Below are positions 44,338 through 52,729 of a stretch of DNA of 64,000 nt, one piece after another. The DNA comes from Petrotoga sp. 9PW.55.5.1 (lineage in GTDB: Bacteria > Thermotogota > Thermotogae > Petrotogales > Petrotogaceae). A program made the translations under genes and the position numbers. Each line of letters starts with the position of its first letter. Within the stretch, counting starts at the first letter, position 1. The notes beneath the pieces were generated by a model. It had not been told where the DNA came from and ran no database searches. It saw only the letters and a program-made list of their open reading frames with translations. The stretch spans positions 54,588-118,587 of the forward strand of contig NZ_AUPM01000046.1 in NCBI RefSeq assembly GCF_003265365.1, written 5' to 3'.

Positions 44338-46479
44338 ATGAAAATGAATTTTAAAGGTTTTGATATTGTTATTTCCATATTGATTGTGGGAATAGTTATT
44401 TTGATGGTTATACCAATACCACCTTTTTTATTAGATTTCCTACAACTTTTGAATATAATCCTATCAATAGTTATTCTACTTGCTACCTTATACTTAAGAA
44501 GGGCTTTGGATATTTCTATATTCCCTTCTTTATTGTTGGTAATGACTATCTTTAGATTAGCCTTAAACGTATCTTCTACGCGTTTAATTCTACTTAACGG
44601 GAAAAATTTCGAAGGTAAAGTTATAAGAGCTTTTGGAGATTTTGTAGTAGGAGGAAATTATATTGTTGGTATTATAATATTTCTGATACTTGTTATAATA
44701 CAATTTCTTGTTATAACTAAGGGTACAGAAAGGATTTCAGAAGTTGCAGCTAGATTTACTTTGGATGCAATGCCTGGAAAGCAAATGAGTATAGACGCTG
44801 ATTTATCTTCAGGATTGATAAATGAAGAGCAAGCAAGGCAAAGTAGAGAAGATATAAGAAGAGAAGCGGATTTCTACGGTGCTATGGATGGAGCTAGTAA
44901 ATTTGTTAGAGGGGATGCAATAGCTGGTTTGATCATAACGTTGATAAATTTAGTAGGTGGTTTAATAATAGGTATGATGCAACAAGGATTATCGATTGGT
45001 GAAGCTGCAGAAATATTTGCCTTATTAACCGTTGGAGATGGACTCGTAGCTCAGATTCCTGCATTATTAATCTCAACATCCGCTGGGATGATAGTTTCTA
45101 GAGCAGCATCTAAAGATAATTTTGGAAGAGATTTAATCATACAATTAACCCAAGATACCAGGGTTTTAAATATTTCTGGAGGTATTTTAATAATTTTAGG
45201 TTCGCTAACTCCTATTCCAGTATTCCCCTCATTGATATTAGGTGGGGGATTGTTGTTTGTTGCTTATATTAACCTTCAAAACGAAAAGCAAAAACCAGTC
45301 TTACAAAGTGTTGGAGCTTCCGAAGGTACTGAAGAAATAGGTAGTTCGGGAACTGGTTCTGGACGTAGAGGCAAAAATATTCCCGGTGTTTTTTTACCTC
45401 CTTTAACTAGCCCTGAAGAAGTTTCAGAGGTTTTACAAGGAGATACAATTGAAATAGATATAGGATATGGTCTGATTCCTCTAGCTGATCCAAACCAAGG
45501 AGGAGATCTTCTAGATAGAATAACTGTTGTAAGAAAGCAACTAGCCTATGAACTAGGAATAATAATTTCTCCAATTAGAATAAGAGATAGTGTTCTATTA
45601 AGTTCGAATGAATATGTTATTAAATTGAGAGGAGTTGAAGTAGGAAGATTTGAATTAATACCTGAAAGATTATTAGCTATAAATTCCGGAATGGCTTCTG
45701 AGGAATTACCGGGGATAAAAACTAAAGAACCTGCATTTGGACTTGATGCCTTTTGGATAGATGAAAGTTTAAAAGAAGAAGCTATTGAAAAAGGATACAC
45801 AACCGTTGATGCTCCTAGTGTTTTTGCTACACATCTTTCTGAAATGATTAAAAAATATGCCCATGAGATTATAGGTATCAAAGAAGTGGAAATTTTAGTA
45901 GATGGCTTAAGAGTCGAATATGCTTCTCTTGTTGATATTCTTATCCCTACAATGTTAAAAATGCATGAAGTCAAAAAGATCTTAAGTGCACTTTTATACG
46001 AAAAAGTTTCTATAAGAAATTTATCATTAATTTTTGAAAGTTTGATTGAAGCTGCTGATAAATATGGAAACAATATTGAAAAGTTGGTAGAAAATATTAG
46101 GCAAGCACTTGGAAGACAGATTGTTGAAAGTTTAAAATCTGAAGATGGAGAATTACACGCTGTGGCGTTAGATCCAAATATTGAAAAGAAAATCTCCGAA
46201 TCAACTATTGAAGGAGATTATGGTAGAATCCTTGTTTTAAATCCCGAATATTCTAACGTTCTAGTACACAAAATTTCAAAATCCCTCGAAAATATGATGA
46301 TAAAAGGATATAACCCTGTTTTGATATGTTCAAAAAATATCAGATATCCATTTGCTAGATTTATCTTAAAATTTATACAAAATATTAACATAATTGCTTA
46401 TGAGGAAATTCCTTCTGATACTTCTCTTAGTGTCAATGAAATTGTGGAATTTGAAGGAGGAAACTCCGATGCAAATTAA
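44338..46479 (+). CDS. flhA: Flagellar export protein FlhA
   Basis: The large export-gate component: eight hydrophobic segments in the first ~330 residues, then a cytoplasmic domain that docks chaperone-substrate complexes. The signature FTLDAMPGKQMSIDADLS with REDIRREADFYGAMDGASKF lies between TM helices 4 and 5. It has 713 residues. ATG 44338 follows TGGGGGT. Its last 11 bases overlap the start of flhF. Confidence 0.97.
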   Translation: MKMNFKGFDIVISILIVGIVILMVIPIPPFLLDFLQLLNIILSIVILLATLYLRRALDISIFPSLLLVMTIFRLALNVSSTRLILLNGKNFEGKVIRAFGDFVVGGNYIVGIIIFLILVIIQFLVITKGTERISEVAARFTLDAMPGKQMSIDADLSSGLINEEQARQSREDIRREADFYGAMDGASKFVRGDAIAGLIITLINLVGGLIIGMMQQGLSIGEAAEIFALLTVGDGLVAQIPALLISTSAGMIVSRAASKDNFGRDLIIQLTQDTRVLNISGGILIILGSLTPIPVFPSLILGGGLLFVAYINLQNEKQKPVLQSVGASEGTEEIGSSGTGSGRRGKNIPGVFLPPLTSPEEVSEVLQGDTIEIDIGYGLIPLADPNQGGDLLDRITVVRKQLAYELGIIISPIRIRDSVLLSSNEYVIKLRGVEVGRFELIPERLLAINSGMASEELPGIKTKEPAFGLDAFWIDESLKEEAIEKGYTTVDAPSVFATHLSEMIKKYAHEIIGIKEVEILVDGLRVEYASLVDILIPTMLKMHEVKKILSALLYEKVSIRNLSLIFESLIEAADKYGNNIEKLVENIRQALGRQIVESLKSEDGELHAVALDPNIEKKISESTIEGDYGRILVLNPEYSNVLVHKISKSLENMMIKGYNPVLICSKNIRYPFARFILKFIQNINIIAYEEIPSDTSLSVNEIVEFEGGNSDAN

Positions 46480-47782
46480 AAAGCTAACCGTTAAAAGTAT
46501 TTCCGAAGCCATGGATAAGATTAGAAAAGAATTTGGCGAGGATGCTTATATTTTGGAAACAAAAAAAGTAAAAAAAGGTGGCTTTTTTGGTATTGGAGGT
46601 CAAAAATATTTAGAGGTAACAGTTTTAAGTGAGAATAACGAAATAAGACAAGACAAAAAAACCGATGATAAAATAAAAAAAGCTTCAAATAGCACTTATT
46701 CTTTAACCGATTTGTTAAAAAGGAATTCTGAATCAACTTATAGAACAAATAATAAACATCAAATAAATAACTCATATCAACAAAATCTTGATGAAAAAAT
46801 CTTAAACTCTGAATTTTTAAACTTTATTGAAAAAAACAGACAAATTTCTGCTAAATTAGACGAAAGCGCTAAATCTTTCTACCAGAAAAATGAAAATAAA
46901 AATAATATGGAAAGTATCCCAAATCAAAATATCCCAAAAGAAAGTCTTCAACTTGATGAATTAAAAAAAATGGTTCAAAATTTAAATAAAAAAATGGAAG
47001 TCAACAATCAGTATCTAATGGATATAAAAGAAGAACTTTACAACAAGTCTTATTCAAAAAATTTTATTCGAAGTTTTTTATCCACCCTGGAAGATATAAA
47101 AATTGAAGAAAATTGGAAAAAACAAGAAATAATTAAAAACAGATTTGAAAAACGCCTTACCCAATGTATTAATACAAAAAATTTCTATGAAATTAAAGGA
47201 AAAGTTATGTTTATTGGTCCTACAGGAGTGGGTAAAACTACTACTTTGGCAAAAATAGCAGCAAAATTAAAAAAAGAAAGTAAAAAAGTTGCTATTGTAA
47301 CGATAGATACATATAGAATCGCCGCAACTGACCAATTAAAAACTTATGCAGACATATTAGACCTTCCGTTATATGTATGCTATACCCCACAAGATTTAAA
47401 ATTTACATTAGAATCTTTATTGAGCTACGATACTATACTTATAGATACAGCAGGTAGAAGTCATAAAAACAATCTACAAATGGGGGAACTAAAAGTTTAT
47501 ATAGATACCATTAAACCTGATTTTACTATAATGTTGATTTCATCAAATATAAATTGTGAAGATATGATGCACATTTTCGATAGTTATAGTTACTTAAATC
47601 CTGATGAATTGATTTTCACAAAATTAGATGAAACTTCTTCTTATGGGCAAATTTTTTCTTTTTTAGATTACTCAGGTCTACCTTTCTTAGGAATAACGGA
47701 TGGACAAAGAGTCCCTGAAGATATAAAATTTGCCTCAAAAGAGTGGTTAATAGAACTGGCAGTCGAGGAGGTATTCAAATGA
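46469..47782 (+). CDS. flhF: Flagellar placement GTPase FlhF
   Basis: SRP-family GTPase that sets flagellar position and number. The N-terminal B domain (MQIKKLTVKSISEAMDKI) and a low-complexity N/K/Q-rich linker precede the NG domain. G1 is FIGPTGVGKTTTLAKIAAKL (about residue 247); ATIDTYRIAATDQLKTY-like and LIDTAGRSHKN follow, and FTKLDE is G4. The start is ATG 46469 after GAAGGAGG, giving 437 residues. A longer frame upstream overlaps flhA and is rejected. The flhG start overlaps its stop (ATGA). Confidence 0.95.
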   Translation: MQIKKLTVKSISEAMDKIRKEFGEDAYILETKKVKKGGFFGIGGQKYLEVTVLSENNEIRQDKKTDDKIKKASNSTYSLTDLLKRNSESTYRTNNKHQINNSYQQNLDEKILNSEFLNFIEKNRQISAKLDESAKSFYQKNENKNNMESIPNQNIPKESLQLDELKKMVQNLNKKMEVNNQYLMDIKEELYNKSYSKNFIRSFLSTLEDIKIEENWKKQEIIKNRFEKRLTQCINTKNFYEIKGKVMFIGPTGVGKTTTLAKIAAKLKKESKKVAIVTIDTYRIAATDQLKTYADILDLPLYVCYTPQDLKFTLESLLSYDTILIDTAGRSHKNNLQMGELKVYIDTIKPDFTIMLISSNINCEDMMHIFDSYSYLNPDELIFTKLDETSSYGQIFSFLDYSGLPFLGITDGQRVPEDIKFASKEWLIELAVEEVFK

Positions 47783-48639
47783 ACCGTATATATCATGATC
47801 AGGCCGCTAGCTTAAGAGAAGAATTCATAAATGTACCAACAAAAATAATTACTGTATTAAGCGGCAAAGGAGGAGTTGGAAAATCTATATTTTCAGTTAA
47901 TATTGCAACTGATTTAGCCTCCAAAGGTAAAAAGGTTTTGTTGTTTGATTCTGATGCAGGTTTTGCAAACGCTTCAATATTACTTGGAAACAGTTTAAAA
48001 AATACGTTGAGCGATTATATGAAAGGCAATATATCTTTCAGAGATTGTGTACAAGAAACTAATTATGGGGTAAAAATAATTAGTACAGGTTTTGACTTTA
48101 CTGATTGGCAAATATTCCAAAATAATTTTAATGATTCTATATTAAATGAATTTTTAATTTTGTTAAGAGATATAGATTATTTTATAATAGATGTAGGAGC
48201 AGGATATTCTGAAAAGTTAAACAACTTTTATATAAACTCCGATACTATTTTTCTTGTTACTGTTCCAGAACCAACAGCAATAGTCAATGGTTATACATTA
48301 TTGAAGGCTTTATCTTTGCTGAAAGTCGAAGGAGAAATAGAAATAATATTGAATATGGTAAAAAACAAGAATGAAGTAAACAGTGTAAAATCTGTTTTAT
48401 CTAACACAACGAGAAGATTTCTTAACAGAGAAATCAAAAATTTTTATGAAATATCTTATGATGAGAATGTACATTTAAGTGTAAAGAGACAAATCCCTTT
48501 GGTTTCATTAAAAAGTAGCAGTAGATTTTCAAAAGATATAATGAGCATAACAACAAATATTTTAAATCTAAAAGTAGAACATCCTATTAGCTTCACAATG
48601 CGTTTAAAACAGATTTTTAGCAAAAGTAGTACTAATTAA
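47779..48639 (+). CDS. flhG: MinD-like ATPase FlhG
   Basis: ParA/MinD-family ATPase partner of FlhF. The deviant Walker A is SGKGGVGKSIFSVNIA (about 27-42), followed by VLLFDSDAGFANASILLG and the switch DYFIIDVGAGYSE. VPEPTAIVNGYTLLKAL is typical of FlhG. It has 286 residues. ATG 47779 follows GAGGAGG and overlaps the flhF stop, implying balanced synthesis of the pair. Confidence 0.95.
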   Translation: MNRIYHDQAASLREEFINVPTKIITVLSGKGGVGKSIFSVNIATDLASKGKKVLLFDSDAGFANASILLGNSLKNTLSDYMKGNISFRDCVQETNYGVKIISTGFDFTDWQIFQNNFNDSILNEFLILLRDIDYFIIDVGAGYSEKLNNFYINSDTIFLVTVPEPTAIVNGYTLLKALSLLKVEGEIEIILNMVKNKNEVNSVKSVLSNTTRRFLNREIKNFYEISYDENVHLSVKRQIPLVSLKSSSRFSKDIMSITTNILNLKVEHPISFTMRLKQIFSKSSTN

Positions 48640-48666
48640 AAATTAATTTTTATTTAGGAGTTTGAT

Positions 48667-49371
48667 ATGTCTGAATTTATAGAAAAAGTACTAGCCAAAA
48701 ACGTTTTGTATACTAATATGCCCATAGATTTAGAGATACAAGAAAAGGGTATTAATGGAGTATATAAAAGTATTTTATATGAATGTGATCCAAAAAGCGG
48801 GCTTGCTAAGATAGGATTACCTATATATAAAGGGGCCTATATGAAGATTTTCGATGGTACAGATTTAAAAGTTAGAGCTTATTCATCAAGGGCCATTTAT
48901 CTTTTTAAAAGTAAGGTTTTAAGTAGCGGCAAAGAAGGTAGCGTTAGATATTTGCTAATTAATATTCCGCATATAGTGTTTCGAGTTCAAAGAAGATCCT
49001 ACGCCCGTATTCCAATAACTGAAGAAGGTTTCTTTTACATAAAAAAAGAGATAGAAGATTATCAAGAAAAAAAAGAGAAAAACCCTGAAAAATATCGTTT
49101 TTTAACCAAGGATTTCAGTGCTGGAGGGCTTGCCTTAACAACCTCCAAAAATCTCAAATTAGAAGAGGTAATCTTAATAAACTTAAATCTAAAAAATGAG
49201 GTTAAATTAAAAGATATTGAAGCTAAAATTGTTAGGAACGTTGGAAAAACCCAAGGCGGAGATTACATATATGGAGTAAAATTTCTTAATTTGGCTAGAG
49301 AACAAGAAGAAGAGTTTGTAAGATTCGTCTTTAAATATGAAAGAGAATTGTTCAGAAATGGTTTTATCTAA
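48667..49371 (+). CDS. YcgR-like PilZ-domain protein
   Basis: Two domains over 234 residues: an N-terminal YcgR/YpfA-like segment (1-100) and a PilZ domain. The c-di-GMP motifs are RRSYARIP (RxxxR, about residue 105) and KDFSAGGLALTT ([D/N]xSxxG, about 145). Such proteins slow or brake the flagellar motor when c-di-GMP is high. AGGAGT precedes ATG 48667. The location between flhG and cheC fits a motor role. Confidence 0.88.
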   Translation: MSEFIEKVLAKNVLYTNMPIDLEIQEKGINGVYKSILYECDPKSGLAKIGLPIYKGAYMKIFDGTDLKVRAYSSRAIYLFKSKVLSSGKEGSVRYLLINIPHIVFRVQRRSYARIPITEEGFFYIKKEIEDYQEKKEKNPEKYRFLTKDFSAGGLALTTSKNLKLEEVILINLNLKNEVKLKDIEAKIVRNVGKTQGGDYIYGVKFLNLAREQEEEFVRFVFKYERELFRNGFI

Positions 49372-49397
49372 CTTCTTCTTAAAAAGGAGTGTGTTGA

Positions 49398-50030
49398 ATG
49401 TCTATTTACGATGAATTAAATGAAGAAAAGTTGGATACTTTAAAGGAAATAGGTAATATTGGTACGGGAAATGCTGCAACATCTATATCAAACATGCTCG
49501 CAAAGAAAATTGATATAACAGTACCTTCTGTTGAGATTTTACCTGTTTCAAAGTTATGGGAGGAATTTAAAAACCCAGAAGAGATTACTGCTGGTTCTAT
49601 GGTTGAGATAGAAGGAGACCTTCATGGAGCAATCTTGTTCTTGCTTGGAATTGAAGAAACTAAAGAGTTTTTAGAACTTTTGATGTTACCAAGACCTTCT
49701 GATTTAACTCAATTAGATGAAATGAGTTCTTCAGCTATAGGAGAAATTGGAAATATTATATGTAGCTCATATATTTCTGCAATCTCAAATTTTACAGGAT
49801 TAAATATACATTCTATGCCTCCCAGAGTAACTGTTGACATGTTAACTGCTATTGTATCTGAATCATCATTAATGATTACTGGAGGAGAAGATTTTGTTAT
49901 ACTCATTAGAACTGATATAACCATAGAAGAACATAGTGGGAATGTCAAAGGATTCTTAATATACATTTCTGATGAGAAAAACGTTGAAGAGCTTTTAAAA
50001 ACCTTAGGAATGGGGTTGAATGATGACTGA
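49398..50030 (+). CDS. cheC: CheY-P phosphatase CheC
   Basis: Dephosphorylates CheY-P and binds CheD. Both pseudo-repeat active sites are visible: LKEIGNIGTGNAATS near residue 16 and SAIGEIGNIICSS near 115, each with the E-x2-N pair. It has 210 residues. AAAAGGAGT precedes ATG 49398. The last codons overlap cheD, consistent with the CheC-CheD complex. Confidence 0.95.
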   Translation: MSIYDELNEEKLDTLKEIGNIGTGNAATSISNMLAKKIDITVPSVEILPVSKLWEEFKNPEEITAGSMVEIEGDLHGAILFLLGIEETKEFLELLMLPRPSDLTQLDEMSSSAIGEIGNIICSSYISAISNFTGLNIHSMPPRVTVDMLTAIVSESSLMITGGEDFVILIRTDITIEEHSGNVKGFLIYISDEKNVEELLKTLGMGLNDD

Positions 50031-50514
50031 TATTAAGAAAAAAATTATAGGAATCGGTGAATATATTGTAGATAAAAATCCTACTGTTTTGGTCACGTTA
50101 GGCTTAGGTTCTTGTGTAGCCGTTTGTTTGAGAGATAAAAAAAATTTGATTGGTGGTCTTGTACATGTAATGTTGCCAGAAAGTCGTGGAAAAGACCAAA
50201 AAATCGGTAAATATGCAGACACCGGTATAATCGCCGTAATTCAAGGAATAGTTGATTTAGGAGGAAGTATAAATAATATTGAAGCAAAAATAGCTGGTGG
50301 TGCTTCGATGTTCAAAAGTACTAATAATTCTTTAGAAGTTGGAAATAAGAATGTACAAGCAATAAAAGAAATTTTAAAAAAAAAGGATATTAAATTATTA
50401 GCGGAAGATACAGGTGGAAAGAGGGCAAGAAGTGTGGAATTTAATTTAAGTAATGGTGAATTGAGAGTTAAAAAAGTAGGTGGGGGAGAAAAAGTTGAAA
50501 TTATAGTTATCTAA
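50023..50514 (+). CDS. cheD: Chemoreceptor glutamine deamidase CheD
   Basis: Deamidates receptor glutamines and stimulates CheC. The catalytic cysteine is in LGLGSCVAVCLRD and the histidine in GGLVHVMLPES. AKIAGGASMF is also conserved. Two consecutive ATGs (50020 and 50023) are possible starts inside the cheC end; the second is used. The gene reads intact through a run of nine As near 50376-50384. Confidence 0.95.
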   Translation: MTDIKKKIIGIGEYIVDKNPTVLVTLGLGSCVAVCLRDKKNLIGGLVHVMLPESRGKDQKIGKYADTGIIAVIQGIVDLGGSINNIEAKIAGGASMFKSTNNSLEVGNKNVQAIKEILKKKDIKLLAEDTGGKRARSVEFNLSNGELRVKKVGGGEKVEIIVI

Positions 50515-50526
50515 GGTGGCACAGAA

Positions 50527-51222
50527 ATGAATTATAAAATAAATGAAGATCAGCTGGTAATTCAGTTTTTACCTAAAATAAAGGTAATAGCTTTGAACTT
50601 AAAAACAACTCTACCTCAAAATATCGAAGTAGAAGATTTAATTCAAGAAGGAATAATAGGATTAATTCAGTCTTACAGAAGATATAAGCCAGAAAAAGGT
50701 GCATCGTTTTATACTTTTGCTTTGAAAAGGATTAAAGGTGCAATGTTTGATTATTTAAGAAGAATCGACTGGCTTCCAAAAGAGACTCGTTCGCTTGTAA
50801 AAAAATACGAAGATTTTGTTTATGAAAATAAAGATAGCGAATATTTTGACGATAATTCAATTGCAGAAGGACTAAATATAAACCAGAAGGAAATAAATAA
50901 AATTAAATACTCTTTGAATAAAAGACAGATTCTTCAACTTGATGAATATTTCTTAAATGATGAAGAAGATAGTTTTTTTAATTATGCTCAACAAGATAAC
51001 GATCCTGAGCTGTTGGCATATAAAGAAATATTAAAAGAGAAACTCACATCATCCATTAATAAATTAGAGGAAAGAGAACAATTGATACTTTCTCTATATT
51101 ATGATGAAGAATTAACTTTTAAAGAAATCGGGAAAGTTCTTGATATAAGTGAATCAAGAGTGTCTCAACTACACTCAATAATTTTAGTAAAATTAAAAAA
51201 GGACCTTCAAGGAAGAGATTAA
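50527..51222 (+). CDS. fliA: Flagellar sigma factor FliA (sigma-28)
   Basis: Directs RNA polymerase to late flagellar promoters. Region 2 is IEVEDLIQEGIIGLIQSYRR with FYTFALKRIKGAMFDYLRR, the sigma-28-type -10 recognition helix. Region 4 has LEEREQLILSLYYDEELTFKEIG and ISESRVSQLHS. It has 231 residues. AAGGTGG precedes ATG 50527. Its place downstream of the hook/basal-body export genes matches the usual early-to-late order. No flgM gene is recognised nearby. Confidence 0.95.
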   Translation: MNYKINEDQLVIQFLPKIKVIALNLKTTLPQNIEVEDLIQEGIIGLIQSYRRYKPEKGASFYTFALKRIKGAMFDYLRRIDWLPKETRSLVKKYEDFVYENKDSEYFDDNSIAEGLNINQKEINKIKYSLNKRQILQLDEYFLNDEEDSFFNYAQQDNDPELLAYKEILKEKLTSSINKLEEREQLILSLYYDEELTFKEIGKVLDISESRVSQLHSIILVKLKKDLQGRD

Positions 51223-51223
51223 G

Positions 51224-51526
51224 ATGTCAAATTTACATGATATGCAAATCCTTGTTACCAAATCTATAGATATTGCCAATAATGTTCAAGCAATTTCACA
51301 TTCACAAGATGCAGCAAGAAATATGCTGTTAATTAAACAAGCTACTGAATACTCTCAAAATTTACAAAAAAAGGTCAAAAATAAAGATGGGGCAGAAAAG
51401 AAAAACGTTGACAACAATTCCTCTAATAATAAGTTTAGCAGCTCTATGAATTTTAAAAGAAAAAATCAAGACAAAATTAAATCTATAGATGAATACCGAG
51501 GAAAATTATTAGATATTAGATTATAA
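51224..51526 (+). CDS. Small hydrophilic protein of unknown function in the flagellar cluster
   Basis: A 100-residue protein with an amphipathic N-terminal helix (residues 1-50) and a charged, asparagine-rich linker (KKVKNKDGAEKKNVDNNSSN). It ends in IDEYRGKLLDIRL. There is no signal peptide or cysteine, and I recognise no family. The ATG at 51224 follows fliA by 2 bases, with GGAAGAG inside the fliA end, so it is cotranslated with fliA. An anti-sigma or structural role is only a guess. Confidence 0.65.
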   Translation: MSNLHDMQILVTKSIDIANNVQAISHSQDAARNMLLIKQATEYSQNLQKKVKNKDGAEKKNVDNNSSNNKFSSSMNFKRKNQDKIKSIDEYRGKLLDIRL

Positions 51527-51544
51527 ATAAAAAAAGGAGAATGT

Positions 51545-52042
51545 ATGTTAGGATACTTTTCACTATATAAATCGGATGAAGAAAAATATTCCGGTGGCTT
51601 ATTAATAATGAATGAGAATGGAATCCCTGTTTCATTTAAATATACTGAACCAATAAAACCAACAAAAATTCAAAAAATTATCTATGGTAATAACTTAAAA
51701 AATTATCTAGCCTTCCAGATTCTAAATAACAATGAACTTTATAAACCATTTGATATTGATCTCATATTAACTGATGATAGTGATTTGTTAAATTATATCG
51801 ATATAGATAAACCCATAATGTTTATCGTTGAGATAAGCAGTGATAAAGGATTTGGAGTAAAAGAAAAAGAAGGTGCCATTCCTTTAAACGAAGAGAAAAG
51901 TTTAAAATTCTACTCGACGAAAATAGTAGATTCTGTTTTGCTTAAAAAATTAAAATCTTATGTAGAAGTCTTTGACATTTTTGAACCTTTTACTAGGTTG
52001 AAAGAGGCGTTAATATACATATGTTCGTCTCAAGAAAAATAA
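51545..52042 (+). CDS. Unassigned protein downstream of fliA
   Basis: 165 residues, soluble, mixed alpha/beta. The opening LGYFSLYKSDEEKYSGGLLI and the central TEPIKPTKIQKIIYGN show no motif I know, and there are no catalytic-looking clusters. AAAGGAGA precedes ATG 51545. The end overlaps the next gene by 22 bases, so the two are likely made together. Conservation in other Thermotogota is plausible but untested. Confidence 0.7.
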   Translation: MLGYFSLYKSDEEKYSGGLLIMNENGIPVSFKYTEPIKPTKIQKIIYGNNLKNYLAFQILNNNELYKPFDIDLILTDDSDLLNYIDIDKPIMFIVEISSDKGFGVKEKEGAIPLNEEKSLKFYSTKIVDSVLLKKLKSYVEVFDIFEPFTRLKEALIYICSSQEK

Positions 52043-52722
52043 TTATTAAACAAGCAAATCTTTCTATGGATACTTCTATAATAAATTTTTCTTCTAATCA
52101 GCCTGAGTATCATCTCAAATCAACCGAAAACTCAAATTTAATAATAAATTCATTTGATCCCGACGATTCTATCGAGATCAAAAGTTTTTCTGATTTAGCA
52201 AATTCCGTTACCATAGTTGATAAAGAAAATAATATCAATGAAATAAAAATAAACACTTCGAAATTTTTTAAGATAGATATAATAAAAAATTTTTCTTTAT
52301 CTGATATAAATATAATAGAGGAAAAATTCCAGGCTTTTCTTTTATTGAAAAACGTCGAAACTAATTATGATTTGTTTTTAAATACGACAAAAATGATAGA
52401 TATTAAGATAAAAGAAGGTAAAACAAAGAAATACATCTACAAACCACTTAGAAAAAGTTTAAAAAGGAATGTCTCAAAAGAATATATTTTACAACTAGCC
52501 CAAGATATTATAAAATCTAAAAAACACGAAAAAATAAAGTTGTCTTTTTTAGGCTTTTATGTTAAAGTTCCTATCGGGAAAAATATCAAATATTATTGGA
52601 AAGATAAAAATCTTATTTGTTTAATTTCGGGAGACGAAAAAGATATAGATTATTTTCAAGATGCGGCTTTTTTTGTTGATACGGAAAATAATTCAAAATA
52701 TTTAAAGTTCATCAGGAGGTAA
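52021..52722 (+). CDS. Unassigned protein between the flagellar cluster and mfd
   Basis: 233 residues, lysine- and asparagine-rich and soluble. The first ~120 residues are beta-rich (MDTSIINFSSNQPEYHLKS). The region GKTKKYIYKPLRKSLKRN is strongly basic and could bind nucleic acid or membrane. No domain is recognised. ATG 52021 overlaps the previous gene; AAAGAGG lies 13 bases upstream, which is rather far. mfd begins 8 bases after its stop. Confidence 0.65.
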   Translation: MFVSRKIIIKQANLSMDTSIINFSSNQPEYHLKSTENSNLIINSFDPDDSIEIKSFSDLANSVTIVDKENNINEIKINTSKFFKIDIIKNFSLSDINIIEEKFQAFLLLKNVETNYDLFLNTTKMIDIKIKEGKTKKYIYKPLRKSLKRNVSKEYILQLAQDIIKSKKHEKIKLSFLGFYVKVPIGKNIKYYWKDKNLICLISGDEKDIDYFQDAAFFVDTENNSKYLKFIRR

Positions 52723-52729
52723 AGATGAA

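Noticed and set aside
46394..46468. Longer N-terminus for flhF
   Set aside because: The extra 25 codons overlap flhA, contain the ribosome-binding site, and precede the typical start MQIKKLTVKS.
50376..50384. A9 run in cheD as a third frame break
   Set aside because: The CheD frame continues intact on both sides of the run with conserved residues.
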